Source: Coniochaeta sp. PMI_546 (Eukaryota; Ascomycota; Sordariomycetes; Coniochaetales; Coniochaetaceae). Taken from it: a stretch of 64,000 nucleotides of DNA. Shown piece by piece: positions 1 to 12,097 of the stretch. Below the pieces are notes generated by a model, which ran no database searches, was not told the origin of the DNA, and worked only from the letters and a program-made list of their open reading frames with translations. The translations under genes were made by a program, and so were the position numbers. The stretch's first letter is position 1. The number at the start of each line of letters is the position of its first letter. Location: contig MU271146.1 in the NCBI GenBank assembly GCA_021432605.1, positions 1,302,001 to 1,366,000 of the forward strand. The letters run 5' to 3'.

Positions 1-2
1 TG

Positions 3-1304
3 GTCAAGCGCTACGTGACACTCAAGTACAAGACGGAGCTCGAGTCGGACAAGAACACGATCTACTGTCCCCGGTCCTGGTGCAACGGCGCAGCCCGGTC
101 CAAGAAGCACAGGAAACCCGAGGGCCTCGAGCTCACCGAGGCGGCGTCGGATGACGAATCAGACGCGGACGACGAGTCCGACACCAGACCAAAACCTCGC
201 AAGCCTACGAGCGACGACCTCATCGCCATCTGCGAGGACTGCGGCTTCGCCTTCTGCAGCCGCTGCCGGCAGTCCTGGCACGGCGAGTTCTACATCTGCC
301 AGGGCCCGCGGAACAACGAAGAGCTCTCGGCAGAAGAGAAGGCGTCGCTCGAGTACGTGCGGCTGCACAGCACCCCGTGCCCCCAGTGCGGCGCCCCCGC
401 GCAGAAGACGCACGGGTGCAACCACATGATCTGCTACCGGTGCCGGTCGCACTTCTGCTACCTGTGTTCCGCCTGGCTGGACCCGGCTAACCCGTACCAG
501 CACTTCAACGAGATGCCCGGCGGGAAGGTGACGGGGTGCTACATGCGGCTGTGGGAGCTGGAGAATGGCGATGGGGATGACGTTGATTATGGGTTTGCTG
601 GGGGCGTGAGGAGGCCGGAACCGCAGGAGCAGGAGGTTGAGGGTCGCGCTGCGCCTGAGGAGGCGGCGGCGATCGTGGCTGTGATCGAGGAGCCCGATGA
701 GGAGGAGTTCGAGGGCGAGGAGATTGTGTTTGCCCAGCGGCGGCGGCGTGGTGGGGAGAACAACAACGGCCGAGAAGGACAGAATGGTCAACCGGTCGCC
801 GTCGCACGCGAAGGGCCGCTGGTCCTAAGGATAGCGGGTAATCAGCCTGCAGGTGCTGGCCGCGGAGGACCTCGTGGTGGTCACGCACCACCGCCCGCGG
901 TACCTGCTGCTCCGGCGCGAGGTGGAAGACAGCAATTACGCGGCGGGCAAGCGGGGGCGAGAGGTGCCCGACGGGGAGCACCAGGTGCACGAATAGGAGG
1001 CGCGGGATGGGATGGTCGACGAGGAGGAGCAGGGAATGCTGGGCGAGGCGCACCTCACCGGCAAAATAACCGCGGCGGCGGTGGTCGCGGTGCGCAGCGT
1101 CACAACGCTGCTGCTCCAGCACATGGTGCTGCCCACGTAAACGGCAACCATGGTCCTCACGACCCGGATGTCGAGGATCTAGACGTGGAGGGTGGTGGTG
1201 GTGATCTCGATGCTGCGCAGCGTGCCTGGGTTAGGCATTTCGTGCAGCTTGCCCTCAATGATCAGGAGGATGTAATGCTCGGGTTCGACAGCGACAGCGA
1301 CTGA
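3..1304 (+). CDS. itt1: RBR-type E3 ubiquitin ligase, ITT1/RNF14-like (5' end outside window)
   Basis: C-terminal part of a RING-IBR-RING ubiquitin ligase; the frame is open to the window edge, so RWD, RING1 and the true start lie upstream. Visible are the IBR (CPRSWCNGAA, then CEDCGFAFCSRC...SWHG) and RING2 (CPQCG...HGCNHMICYRC..HFCYLC). In RBR enzymes the cysteine of the GC-N-H-M motif (codon 417-419) accepts ubiquitin from E2 before transfer, so the catalytic residue is present. After RING2 comes an acidic stretch, then about 110 residues rich in Gly/Arg with many RGG and GRG units, then an acidic tail (QLALNDQEDVMLGFDSDSD). Such a tail end fits fungal ITT1-like proteins, named for yeast Itt1, which affects translation termination. 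The RGG part is unusual. An unseen intron within about 780-1140 is possible, but no stop forces one. Confidence 0.85.
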   Translation, partial: VKRYVTLKYKTELESDKNTIYCPRSWCNGAARSKKHRKPEGLELTEAASDDESDADDESDTRPKPRKPTSDDLIAICEDCGFAFCSRCRQSWHGEFYICQGPRNNEELSAEEKASLEYVRLHSTPCPQCGAPAQKTHGCNHMICYRCRSHFCYLCSAWLDPANPYQHFNEMPGGKVTGCYMRLWELENGDGDDVDYGFAGGVRRPEPQEQEVEGRAAPEEAAAIVAVIEEPDEEEFEGEEIVFAQRRRRGGENNNGREGQNGQPVAVAREGPLVLRIAGNQPAGAGRGGPRGGHAPPPAVPAAPARGGRQQLRGGQAGARGARRGAPGARIGGAGWDGRRGGAGNAGRGAPHRQNNRGGGGRGAQRHNAAAPAHGAAHVNGNHGPHDPDVEDLDVEGGGGDLDAAQRAWVRHFVQLALNDQEDVMLGFDSDSD

Positions 1305-1656
1305 CTGCGACTAAGCTACGAGATGCGCATCAACGACCTACCCGGTATTGCGATCTACCTCAAGCCGCGTTCTGGCTGTTCTACCTCCCTTGTGAACCGA
1401 CTACATGCCATGTTGCCGGACTGGCAGCGCTGTCTTCGCGCCGCGCGTGGACGGAATCGTGCGAGGGGACAGTGTCGCATCGCCTAGCTGTAGGCTCGAC
1501 GCAACGCAAATAGGCTCCATTGCTGGCCCCTGGAACAGCATACCCAAAGAAGGGTCTCGGAGATATTCGCTAAAGGAGTGCGTTCCATCGCTGCCACGGT
1601 GCCATTGCTCCCGCGACTCGCGACTCGCCAATTCGTGCGGACATTAGCCCCCAAGT

Positions 1657-1683
1657 AGCAGCAGCAGCAGCAGCAGCAGCAGC
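1657..1683. repeat. (AGC)9 microsatellite
   Basis: Nine perfect AGC units in the gene-free stretch downstream of the RBR ligase gene. Not inside a supported reading frame. Confidence 0.95.
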
Positions 1684-2698
1684 ACGTCTTCGGACGATGG
1701 TCACGATTGCAGATTCACGACGTTTGATGCGGAGGAAGTATATTGATTCTTCCCCGGAAGAATCGAGGTATCACTCACTCATGTTCATAGCAACACCGCT
1801 TTGGGCTCCTTTTTCATTGCTTCCATACCCGATCCGGGACGACCTATTGCACTTCGGAACATGGTTCGCCAATGAGAGGACCAGCGAGCGAGCAACAGCG
1901 GTGTTGTTGTCTGCGGGGAACGATTTAGACCCTCCCTCCGGGGGCCTTGTTGGTTTACTTCGAGGCATCATGTATAGACAGCGACCATAGTAGAACAGCA
2001 TTGAATTAGAGTTGAGATCCCCAGTGATAGGCGCTACCGTGGCGTTGCTAGTCTGCTTCTACACTACATGCAGTATAGTTGCGTTGCAGATGACTGACTT
2101 GAAATGCATTCTCCATCATCTGCGATGTCACGACGATCCGAATGCTAACATCCTGTGGTATGTACACGCTTGTCATGTACACAGTCAGCCTATGCGATCC
2201 ACACACAGCACGTCTTCCCTCCTGGATGCCGCCGCGCCGGACATTTTGCGGAGCCAACGAACGATCCACTGTACCTTAGCACCCACCCCCCTCCACTTGT
2301 TCGAACTGTCCAAGTGGGCACCGGTGGAAATTCAGGCCTTTCGAAGATTGTTCTGGCCCTTCGGTGTCTCAGAGCGGTAGTTCGAGGGGGCCGGAGGGCG
2401 AGCTTCAGCCCAGCGGGCGGAGCAAGACGGAACATTTCAACACCTACACAGAAAAGCTACGTGTACTTACGCTGCGACAAGGTACTGGAGCTATCCCTAC
2501 GTAAGAAACGAAGGATCCGTAGGGGAGAGGCGGCGTGAACGGGTGCTCCCCGACGCCACCGTCACATCGCCCTGTAAGCCTGTTTACTCGGACTAACATG
2601 CTGAGTTGGGGGCCGTTGTCACAGCGTTGTATGGTATACGCAACGGTGGTTGAAGCATGGGAATTGGGATGTGACTCTTGCCAGTTGCTTGTAAAGAC

Positions 2699-2722
2699 AG
2701 GTCTCAGACCTGCCTGAGACCT
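2699..2722. repeat. Perfect inverted repeat, 9-bp arms
   Basis: AGGTCTCAG (2699-2707) and CTGAGACCT (2714-2722) pair perfectly around the six-base loop ACCTGC. A further partial copy of the arm (CAGACCT) follows. The function is unknown; it could be a transcript hairpin or a chance structure. Confidence 0.7.
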
Positions 2723-2933
2723 CAGACCTCGACAAAGTCTCCGGCGGGGAGAGAGGAGCGCTCCGAGCCTGGGTCAAGCTTGGCCGTGCTTGGCTCGAGT
2801 CGCGAGCTTTGCCTAGGGGCGGTTCCAGTGTTTCTACTTTTTGTTCTGTTCTGGCTTTATCTTCCGACACCCGAAATTGGCTTCCAGATACCCCATCCCT
2901 CTTTCGAAACAGTGTCGTATTTGAGCTTTTGCG

Positions 2934-2935
<2 letters not shown>

Positions 2936-2972
<37 letters not shown>
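2936..2972. repeat. 37-bp poly-G tract
   Basis: Uninterrupted run of 37 G on the plus strand. The exact length is likely to be unreliable in assembly. It could fold as a G-quadruplex, but this is inference from composition only. Confidence 0.9.
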
Positions 2973-4719
2973 CGGAATGAAGCATTACTTGCAGGTCCTT
3001 TTCTCCAACTCCTTCAAGCCCGTAGCAAGAGGTCCGTGGCGTGGAGAAGCGTGCGGCGAGAAATGTTTGCTACCGGCTGGCCAAGGCTAAGATGACGTGT
3101 GGAGAGGCTGATACGTAAAAGGATCCTCCAACTCTCGCGTTTGCTGAGATACCTAATAACATCGAGTGATTCGAAACAGAAAACAGCGATTATCTCACCG
3201 CCGGTTTCCCTCTAGAATCGCCCAGCCAAAGGGCACCGAGGCATCGTTCACACACTTTGATTCAATCATTAGCGTCACGAGTCGGGTGGATAACATGGCG
3301 TGAAGAGGGAGTCGATCTTGCCCATTAGCGGCTAGGTTCCTCTTGTCGGCGCCGGAGTAGGGCAGAATGGCAGCATGAACGCAGCAGTGAACGTAGCGGG
3401 CGGGTACAGAGCATGCGATGGCGCGGTGAACTGCCGTGCACGGCGCATTGTTACGGCAGTCTAGCAGGGCAGGGAAAGAGATGCCATCATCAGTGTACCC
3501 TCGCACCATTTCGATGCAACATATCCCCTTGAGCGAGATCTCCGGGGGGGGCAGAAAGAGGGAGACATTGCCAGATCCATCCATGGGACGGAAGATGCAG
3601 GCTGTCGGGGTCGGGGTCCCTGGTTGTCAAAGCCTTGCGATGACGATTGGGTAGCATCCGAGAAAGCTCGACTGTGAGCTTCTCTTTTGGGCCGTCCGTC
3701 ACCCTCGCATTCGGCGAGTATACAATAAGGTTTGTTCTGTTGCACGATCCTCCCGTTCGTTGCGTAACCTGCCATTGCCGACAACAGAGCGATATTTATC
3801 GACTGGCCTAATCGGCACCGTGATCAGGCTGGTAGAGGTGGTGTTCTGAATCAGTCTTGAGTCGCGTCCTTCTGGGCAATCCCTCCGTCTCTCGCGGCGC
3901 AACCCGGAGGCAGCAGGCGATGTTGAATTAGGAAGGTCCTTTTGCTCGCTTTGGAGCCCTGTCCTGGACTCTGGTACACCTGACCGCCAAGCTCAGTGAT
4001 GCAAGGGAACTGGTGCCCGGTCAGAGCCTCAATCCAGCCAAGGGGCCAGCAGAACCATCTTTGACCGTCGTCCAATGTGGAGCAGATGTCAGGAACTGAC
4101 CTCATTTCTCGATGATGTTCGCTGTCTTCTTCACGATGTTCGTGGTTTTGTAGAGGGGACAGCGTCCCAGATTTTGCGGACCAAATAGTGCATTCCAGCC
4201 TTTGAACAAGGGCAACAGAAGCGCCGCGAACCCTACCTTTTTTTGTCTACACTAATAGGGCTCCCAAGGGAATTGTTGGCGGTAAAATCAGCAGCCAAAG
4301 TAGAAGAGGGCTGCTCCGGACAGCCCAGCTGTCCGTTCCGCTGAAGTGAACCACCGGACGGCTCGACGACGCCACGATCTCAGCGGCAGCCGCACCTTGT
4401 TTTCACGGCTGGCCAATTGGCATTGCGGATTGGCTGGGAAAATACCATTTGCTGAATCGGCCCTTCCAGGCTAAAGTCGGGGGAGCACGTCTGGGCTAAC
4501 CTTGTTGCGGGATTCCGCATCGACACACCCCGGTGCTGTCGACATCTACACTACACGATCTGCCTCCCAAGCGCTGCCCTGGTTCTCACCATGGGAGAGT
4601 GCGCAGACACATTTGAAAAAGAGTTCCCTTGGCTTTGGTCACCTCAAATCCTCTTCAGCTTTTGTCGAAAATGAAGGAGGACCAGCTCTCGACTTCCGGC
4701 TAAACACGTTCGCAAATTT

Positions 4720-4755
4720 GCATCTCCAGTCGCTCTGGCATCTCCAGTCGCTCTT
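4720..4755. repeat. 18-bp tandem duplication
   Basis: Two adjacent copies of GCATCTCCAGTCGCTCT plus one further base (G in the first, T in the second), at 4720-4737 and 4738-4755. A recent small duplication in non-coding DNA. Confidence 0.9.
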
Positions 4756-7700
4756 TTGTCTCAAGCTCCCAGCGAAGAGGTCAGTGGGCGGCTTCTTACA
4801 TCGAGAAGGGCTCACGGTTACGGACAACCGCTAAACCGTCGGGGCCGTCGAGCAACGTGACTTCCGATGATGCCTCTGTGCATCCCAAACTGGCTTGGGC
4901 TGCGGGGTATATGTGCTTGATGCACTCATGCGGATGATGGTCTCACGGTTGGAGATCGACCCAGCTGGACCGCCCCTTGTGGGCTGTGAATTACTTTTGA
5001 TATTGAACGCACGGAAACGACCCAAAAGTCCCCAACTTCTAGAAGCCTTTCCCCAGGCTTCTCTGACGACGATGGAGCCTCGAGGTAACCCCATTCTTTA
5101 ACAAATGTTGTAACATGTAAATTGACCATTATCAAGCCGGTTACCAACGTGATGGGCTTGAAGTGCCTGTGTATTTGACTCGAGGTAGGGCTGCATCTCC
5201 TAGACTCAGGCAAAAAGGGAAGGCAGCGGCTCCACATCGAGCTGTTCTTAACTTAGAAAGACGGGAAGAGTTCACCGCCCCCATCATGTAAGTAATATAT
5301 GCGACGACACGGCAGGCATCGATCCACCAAGAAAGGTACGCGACGGACCCAAGCACCTATCTAGTATCAGTGACGGGTCGAGGATTGTCTGCCACTCCTG
5401 CCACTTTGGTGCTCGTGGTGGAGGGGCGGTTGAGAAGTTCATGGGTTGCCACGGTTCGCGCGCGCTATTGGATGATCGCCATGACGGACAGCTGGCGAGG
5501 ATGCATGTCTGCAGGAGAACCCTGCGCCAGCAGCGAAAACCTTTGTCGCCTGTGAAGAACAAGAAGGGGAATACTTCGTGCTTCCTATTGCCGTGACTTC
5601 TTGGTGGTGATTTACGATCGAGATGAAGGTGACGTGAAAGAGCCGCTTCGGCAATGATGTTACATGGATTGTGTATTGCGACCCCGGCCGGATGTCCTAG
5701 CAGTCCGGGCCGACATGAAAAAAAGCCGTGTTGGATCGAGCTCCGTCCCATGTCAATGCTGCAGCCTAGAAATAGCGGCAGCAGTCGAGATAGAGAAAGC
5801 TTATAAGGCTTGATATCGTCATTTCAATAGCCCGGTAATGCGTCAAGGCTTCACCCTAGTACCAAGGATATACCCCTCGCTCGGTGAAACAAGCTCTAAC
5901 TTGGAAAGCGCGATCCGGACTAACAAGTATTCTGATTCTCGGAGCAGGTGTCGCTCGAAATATGATCTCGACCTGGCCTTGTTGCTATTGCTGGTGAAAT
6001 TGAGGCGTGGCCTAGACCGCAAGGGGTAGGCTGGGTTGTTCAGCTTGACAGCTTACACTACAGTGTACCTATCTGTCGTCAATGGCAGAGCTTCTCAGGA
6101 TAGAGCGCGGATCTAATGTATGCGACACTAGAATGACACTAGATTGGCTTGCCTAACTCAATTGAGCAGCGGGAGGCAACGCCGTGCTTACTGAACCCTG
6201 TCGGCGTGCTGGTCTGGCTGCTGCCGAGTTTTGCAGACTCGAATACGGGATCGGGACGCAGACAGGAACAAAACGGCGCACCATCCGCATTAACAAGGAC
6301 CGGAAAGTGGGCATCAGTGTCCGGAGAACGGCAGCACCTTCACAGAGGCCTGGCACAGGCTGTGAGCGCCCAATAAGTGATGCTCACATATCCGGACCAG
6401 GATGATCGTAAGCTGACTGTGAACCTCTGCTATATATGATTGAGATCTCAGCTTCGTCCACTACCTCATGGTCGAGGGGGGGGACGTGATAGGCGATGTT
6501 GCGCACATAAAAGAAACCAGAAGAGACGTCGAGCAGTTTCGAGGATGATTCCCACACGTGTGCGTGCCGTATCTGCCGCACCTTTGACACGGCTTGGTTC
6601 GTCAGTCGACAAACATCAAGAACCACTTATCAATGGTAGTACGGCACCACAGCATTGTCGATCTCGCTGTTGCTAGCGGCACATGCGGGACCGGTGGCAG
6701 CCCTGACGGGATGGACATACGCGACATTGTTCGGATGGCGAGAATCTTACTCCCAGATGGTGCCTCGGAGCAAACTGTACTGTGGTAGATGGCACAAGAG
6801 TCAATCAGATTGCGTCCATTGTACAAAACAAAATGTGTCTGATATTCTTGTTAGCCACAGGTCTTTTGGCGAAAAGCAGACCACATACCGGTAGGAAGCA
6901 CGTTGTGTAGGAGCAAGGGTGGTATCTGGCTCTTTTGGCTCTTGCTATATTATCCAGGCGATATAACCATTAAACCGGCCGTGTTAAGACCATGGGTGCG
7001 AGAGAGGTAATTTCGTTCTGCAGTTCTCGCGACTAATGACGATCTTGTCACGCACACCCATCAATAACGAGATCGACCACATAGCTAGTGCAGGTGGAGA
7101 ATGTGGCAACGCCTACTGCATATGTACTGTGGTATAGTAGGGGTGCATGTGGAGAGGTCTAACACAACTGAGAAACGGTTTCTTTGGATGGTGGCCAGGG
7201 GGCCTCTGCAGATGCTGCTGCCGCGAGGCGGGGATCCTGAAGCATCCTCGGTTTGGCGGCGGCCGACAGACAGCATACAACTGCTGTACTTGGTATTCGA
7301 TGCACTCGAAGGAAACTAAACAGTGCTCGCAAGGCCTCTCACCACGTTCTTGTCCTTTGACAGCTCAAGCTCAAGCCCCGACGGCTCGGACGAGTCGCCC
7401 GTCGGAAGCGCTCCTGAGAAACGCCTTTAACGCCACAGTCTGCCCAAAAAGGCTGATGGCGCCCAATAGTGTCCCGGGGCGGGGGGAAATCTGGATCCGG
7501 GCAAAATCCGGACTCATGAGCCTTTTGGTGAAGCTGGTAGACTCGAAGTCTCTTGACAGCAGATCTCGAAAAATTCCATCAAGACAGAGTTCAGCCAATT
7601 TACCTCCGACACGCTTCAATGAGCGAACTTTGTCGTGACGACAGAGAGCTCATGACTCGCGAGTCTCATTCAGGTCACCGTGACATCCGCCCTTGAACAG

Positions 7701-10700
7701 ATCTCACGGGAAATTCGCCGTTAGGCCCCTGACTTTGCCCAATGCAATCGCCATTGTAACGTTTGGCCAGCGCGGAGGACGGAGCGGTGTCAAGGAGGCC
7801 CCACAAAAGCTGCCCTGGTTGCATCAGCCACCGGCAATGGCCGGGTGGGTCCTTTTGATGGGTATGCCCCACTCGAGGAAGTGCTCTCCCGTGTTCGAAT
7901 TATTAGCGTCGCTGCTTCTTTACTGTCAGGACTGTACACACTGCGCAGCGAAGTCAATGTGAATATTTTTTGACCCCCAATCTGTATATCGGCACCACAG
8001 CTAACGAAGAGCTGACTGTGAAAGATAATGATATGGCATTACGCAGTACGCTTTGTATACGGACATGGCATAGGGAGGAGGTGCTGCACAATTCTGAAGG
8101 CCTCGTTCAACCATCAACTGTAATATTCTCTAAAAGCCCTCTGTTGGGTGACTTACCCGGAGACCTCCTTCCATGTTACTAAAGTCTGACCTTGGGATGG
8201 GAAGAATCTGGCGTTGCCAAGGCACGCAGTCATCGCGTGTGCATTTGTGGTCTTCCAGGTTCAACGAGATAGAAGGATTTCATAGATGACAGGTTTCCAG
8301 CGAGCCGAAACTAGGTTACCTGTTAAAATCAGTGATCACAAATTGACCGAGGTCGCTTCTGGGATAGTGCAATGTGGTAAGGACGGCAGTCGTGATTCCC
8401 ATTTTAGAAACAATAAGCCGTCCCGTTCTCGTTGGTCATTCCGGGTAGGAGTGTCCTACACTACACTACACGTATGTATACTCAACCGCTGTACCTCTTT
8501 CGTGTAGTGTGAAGGCAGGGTTCTGTGGTTTATTCGTGTACCTCTGATGTATTCGCATAGCCAATTATCCCGATAGACGGGCGCTAACCGGATCAAGTAG
8601 CATATACGACAATGACACTCATTATTGCACTAACATTTTTCTTTCCAGGGGCGATCAGTTATGCATACTTGAGTCAGTAGAAGAGACTCTTAAGTCAAGA
8701 GGACACGTCAAATTAGAATTATATGTCGTCTGGTAGATTTCAGGTCCGACTGAAGGCTTCTGTGACACTGACGTGCTCCTTGGGTTCACAAAAGTTCGTC
8801 GCAGGAGGAGCCCACTTTCAACGACATGTGCCTGATTCCCTCCAATCACCTGCCTGCCCCCTGTTCTTGCAGGCCGAAGACCGTTTCTGAACGCAGCTGC
8901 TTCATCTCCCCATGTGGCCAAGACTGGCATAAGTCTAAAGTCGCCATCGCGTGCATGCATCAAAGGCTGCTTGTGTCCTGTTCTCAAAATCTTCGATCAG
9001 CCGGTTCGATGAGCGAACGTTCTCACTGGTCGCACTACTATGGTACAATGTACAGCACAGCGGCAGTGTGCTGACTGTGGTTTGCAGGCTCTAGCATCTC
9101 CCGAAATACCCGCCGCTAGAGGGTGCTGAAGAGCTTATTTTCCCAGCCTCTTTCCAGGTTCTTCCTACACCTCACGAGGAACAAGGTATTCACGTACATT
9201 ATCTATACATTATGTATGTGGACGAAATGGGACTGGTGTGAGTATCGAGGCAGCTGCCGTACAACCACCGCCCGAAGTCATGGTGGCGACACTGGTCACT
9301 CTTTGTCACAAAGATGCTGTGCAGCTTGCCGGTTGCTCGACCACAACCATGGTGAAGCTATTGAAAACAGCCATAACAACGCGATAACCCCTTCCAATCA
9401 TGATCAAGGCGCATGCTACGCAGTATGTTCCCTTTTGGGCATGTCGTCAAGCGGTGCCGTTGTGCCACCTCCGCATTTCTACTCCGTGCACCATCTTAGC
9501 GACAAGAGATGGTCTTGCTCACTTGCATCCACAGCGAACGTTGGCTAGCGGCACTTGGGACTGCATACGTTCCGCATGTGCTCACGGCTCAGTACCTGTG
9601 TATGTACTAGTGCAAGGGATGCCTCAGATCGAACCATGCAAGGTCTGGACAGTCCCGTCGTCCTGCAATCACGGATCGACCGACATTAATTGCACACGAG
9701 GGAAACATGTCATCTCGATAATCCAGATTCCAGAGTCGCCCAGCTCGAAGGACACATGTGATTTGTTCCTGCCAAGAACCAAAGTCTGCGATGTTGGCAG
9801 GCAGCGTGAAAATGTCCTCTTGCTGATGGATGAGTTACTGCAACAGAGAGACGTTCACGCAGAAACAAGACAGGCGCTTATAGTGAGCCATATTGCTCAA
9901 ATTTTTCCCTCAGGGCTACACCATAGAAGGCTCAATCGTTATACCGCGATATCGTTGCCCAAGTAGCAGGACTCTACCCCGGCACGGATTGCGACAGTGC
10001 GGAGTTTTAACCGACAAAGGCCAAAATCCGATGAAAGAGGTTACCCAAACGCATATTATGCTTAACCACCTCTGATTGAAACGATGTTGTTCGACACTAC
10101 CTTGTAACTAGAGAGCCAAACGTGTAGCAGTCATGTTGACAACGGTGATTATCATTATCTGCTAACTCTAAGGTACTTCAAACATTCTGTCCTCGAGAAT
10201 CTTCCTTTTTATTGTGGGCATGTCCTTATGTCTTAAAATCAGATGAGCTGTAGCAGCCATTTGACAACAGACGAGTGCAAACCGGGGCTGCTTCTTGGCT
10301 GTAAAAGTTGCCGACGCTTCTGCTTTCATCACCGTCTTGCATACGCGCTGCTCTAAAAGAACATCAACAATTCTCCCCACGCTCTCCGTTCTGCAATCAT
10401 AGACGCCCGTACGAATACGTGTACAGTGATTTCGTTTAGAGCCTTCTGCCAGGTACTCATCCCAAGGTTGTCGCCCGCGAAAGGTTAGTAAGATATATAT
10501 ACGTTTATATCAGGGATGCTATGACTCGAGACAGGTACATTATCTAGGCGCCTCTTCTTGGGGTATGCAACCTCGAACCTCTACGAGAAAACGGCGGCAG
10601 GGATGTGCATTTAGTTGTCGCCCTCCTCGCCAGCCGAGCTGACCGGGGTTGGCCCATGTCTTGCGCTTGTGCTGCTGGAGCTAGGTTCTCCCCCGGCCAC

Positions 10701-12061
10701 AAGCAATCTCGTGAACCGATTTCTTCGCCCCTCCCACACCATTCCTTTCTGGCTCTTCATCGGCCTCTCTGTCCAACGGTTTTTCCAGAAAATAACGGGT
10801 CCCGAGCCCCTGCCCTTGGAGCAACCGGAGGATTCTTTGCTCTAATCAGATACCCCTGTCAAACAACAGCGAACCGCGATCTCCACCTTCTTCTCTTGGT
10901 CTGAGTGCCCTTGTCTGGATGGAGGAGGGGCACCGAAGAGGATATCTCCTCGCGCATCCACAACTCAATGTCGCCGCTGTTGTTTAGCTGCCTGGCCCCT
11001 ATGGATCCCCCATGTCTCCTTCTCAAACCCATCAACAGGGCATCGTTTGTTCCCTGAAAGGGCCCCGGTTCGGCAGAGGGAATAAGGGAACGGCATCCAT
11101 CCGATCGCTCTACAACGCACTAGTATCCGGGTTATGCCCTCAGAGAACAGTTGTATATACGTAACAAAGTGAACGCATGAAGAAATCTCCCTTCTGATAT
11201 AACCTAGACTTCTGGGCCCTAGGCAGATCCTGCTATTTTCTTTGCACTGTTCTCCATCTGCCGTGCTGCCTCTATAAGCTTCTCCCCTTCGTTCTACCTG
11301 TCGCTCTCGGCCTCGATATATCGAGTTGCTACTACAGCCACCAGCCATCCCCCACTGCGAACACCCCACTCAAGTACACTTGTCGACGGTATATGGGAGA
11401 CTTTCCCCATGTCGCTTTTCGACTTTGAGCCCTTTTATCTTTCTGATCGTGTTCCTAAGTGCTCGTAAGGCAATTACTTGGCTCCAGAACCAGGCCAAGG
11501 TGATATACTCGTGCTCTTCAGCATTTTGATGAAAGATTCGACCGGCGTGAGGTGCTCATCTGCCAGATCATTTTTCAGTCTCCCGTCTCCTTCCTCTCTG
11601 GTTGGACGTTTGCTCTGCGCCGGTATGCAAGCTGCGTGCTGAGAGCAAGCGGCCAATACCCTTGCGCGAAAACCCCCAGGTTGACCTTGGCCTGTCTCCA
11701 TCTCTACCCTGACACCCCCCCTAGCAGGGTAACAGTGCCGAAGGCATTCTTTAAATCACCCCCTCCAACACATACCGTATCGGTTTATACAAGAGCGCAC
11801 ATCGCCCTGCAACCTTGGCCCAGTTGTGCATCCACTCTTGCAAAGCTCGACTTTCGTTCTTGCTTTAATCGTCAACTATCAAACGAGAATCGGTCGTCTT
11901 GCGTTCGGTGGTCTCAGTAAACACGCGAGCTGTCACCGGACTGGACAGCAATCTGGTGTCGGGTGTCTCCTCGCGACAGGACGAGTGTACTTTACCGTTC
12001 TGGGTATCTGGGGTATTTGGGTTGCCGTCGAGGATTCTGGACCGGACTTAACCAAAAAGAG

Positions 12062-12097
12062 ATGATCTCATGTCAACCACGGCAACATACGCGGTAA
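12062..12097 (+). promoter_or_regulatory. Short uORF overlapping the first ATG of the vib-1-like gene
   Basis: An 11-codon ORF (MISCQPRQHTR) starts 8 nt before the annotated ATG at 12070 in another frame and ends with TAA at 12095-12097. Two bases later comes a second in-frame ATG of the main gene (12100) in optimal context (A at -3, G at +4). The first ATG has C at -3. This arrangement could favour start at 12100 or reduce output from 12070. Seen in sequence; effect inferred. Confidence 0.5.

Larger units (their letters stand above)
1305..12069. other. 10.8 kb stretch without a supportable gene
   Basis: No open frame here resembles a known protein, and the longest (155-188 codons at 5284-5751 minus, 7147-7638 plus and 9400-9966 plus) are Cys/Arg/Ser-rich with no domain or convincing exon structure. 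The stretch holds an (AGC)9 microsatellite, a 37-bp G tract, an 18-bp tandem duplication and a perfect hairpin, listed separately. From about 10600 the plus strand becomes pyrimidine-rich with many short ORFs, as expected for the promoter and long leader of the vib-1-like gene at 12070. No tRNA, 5S rRNA or mobile element was recognised. Confidence 0.6.

Noticed and set aside
159-791. 210-codon minus-strand frame inside the RBR ligase
   Set aside because: Shadow of the high-GC plus-strand coding frame; Leu/Arg/Val-rich with no domain.
5284-5751. 155-codon minus-strand frame
   Set aside because: Ser/Arg/Cys-rich composition, no domain and no plausible exon partners; likely chance.
9400-9966. 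188-codon plus-strand frame
   Set aside because: No recognisable motif; overlaps a second open frame of similar length, as expected for random sequence.
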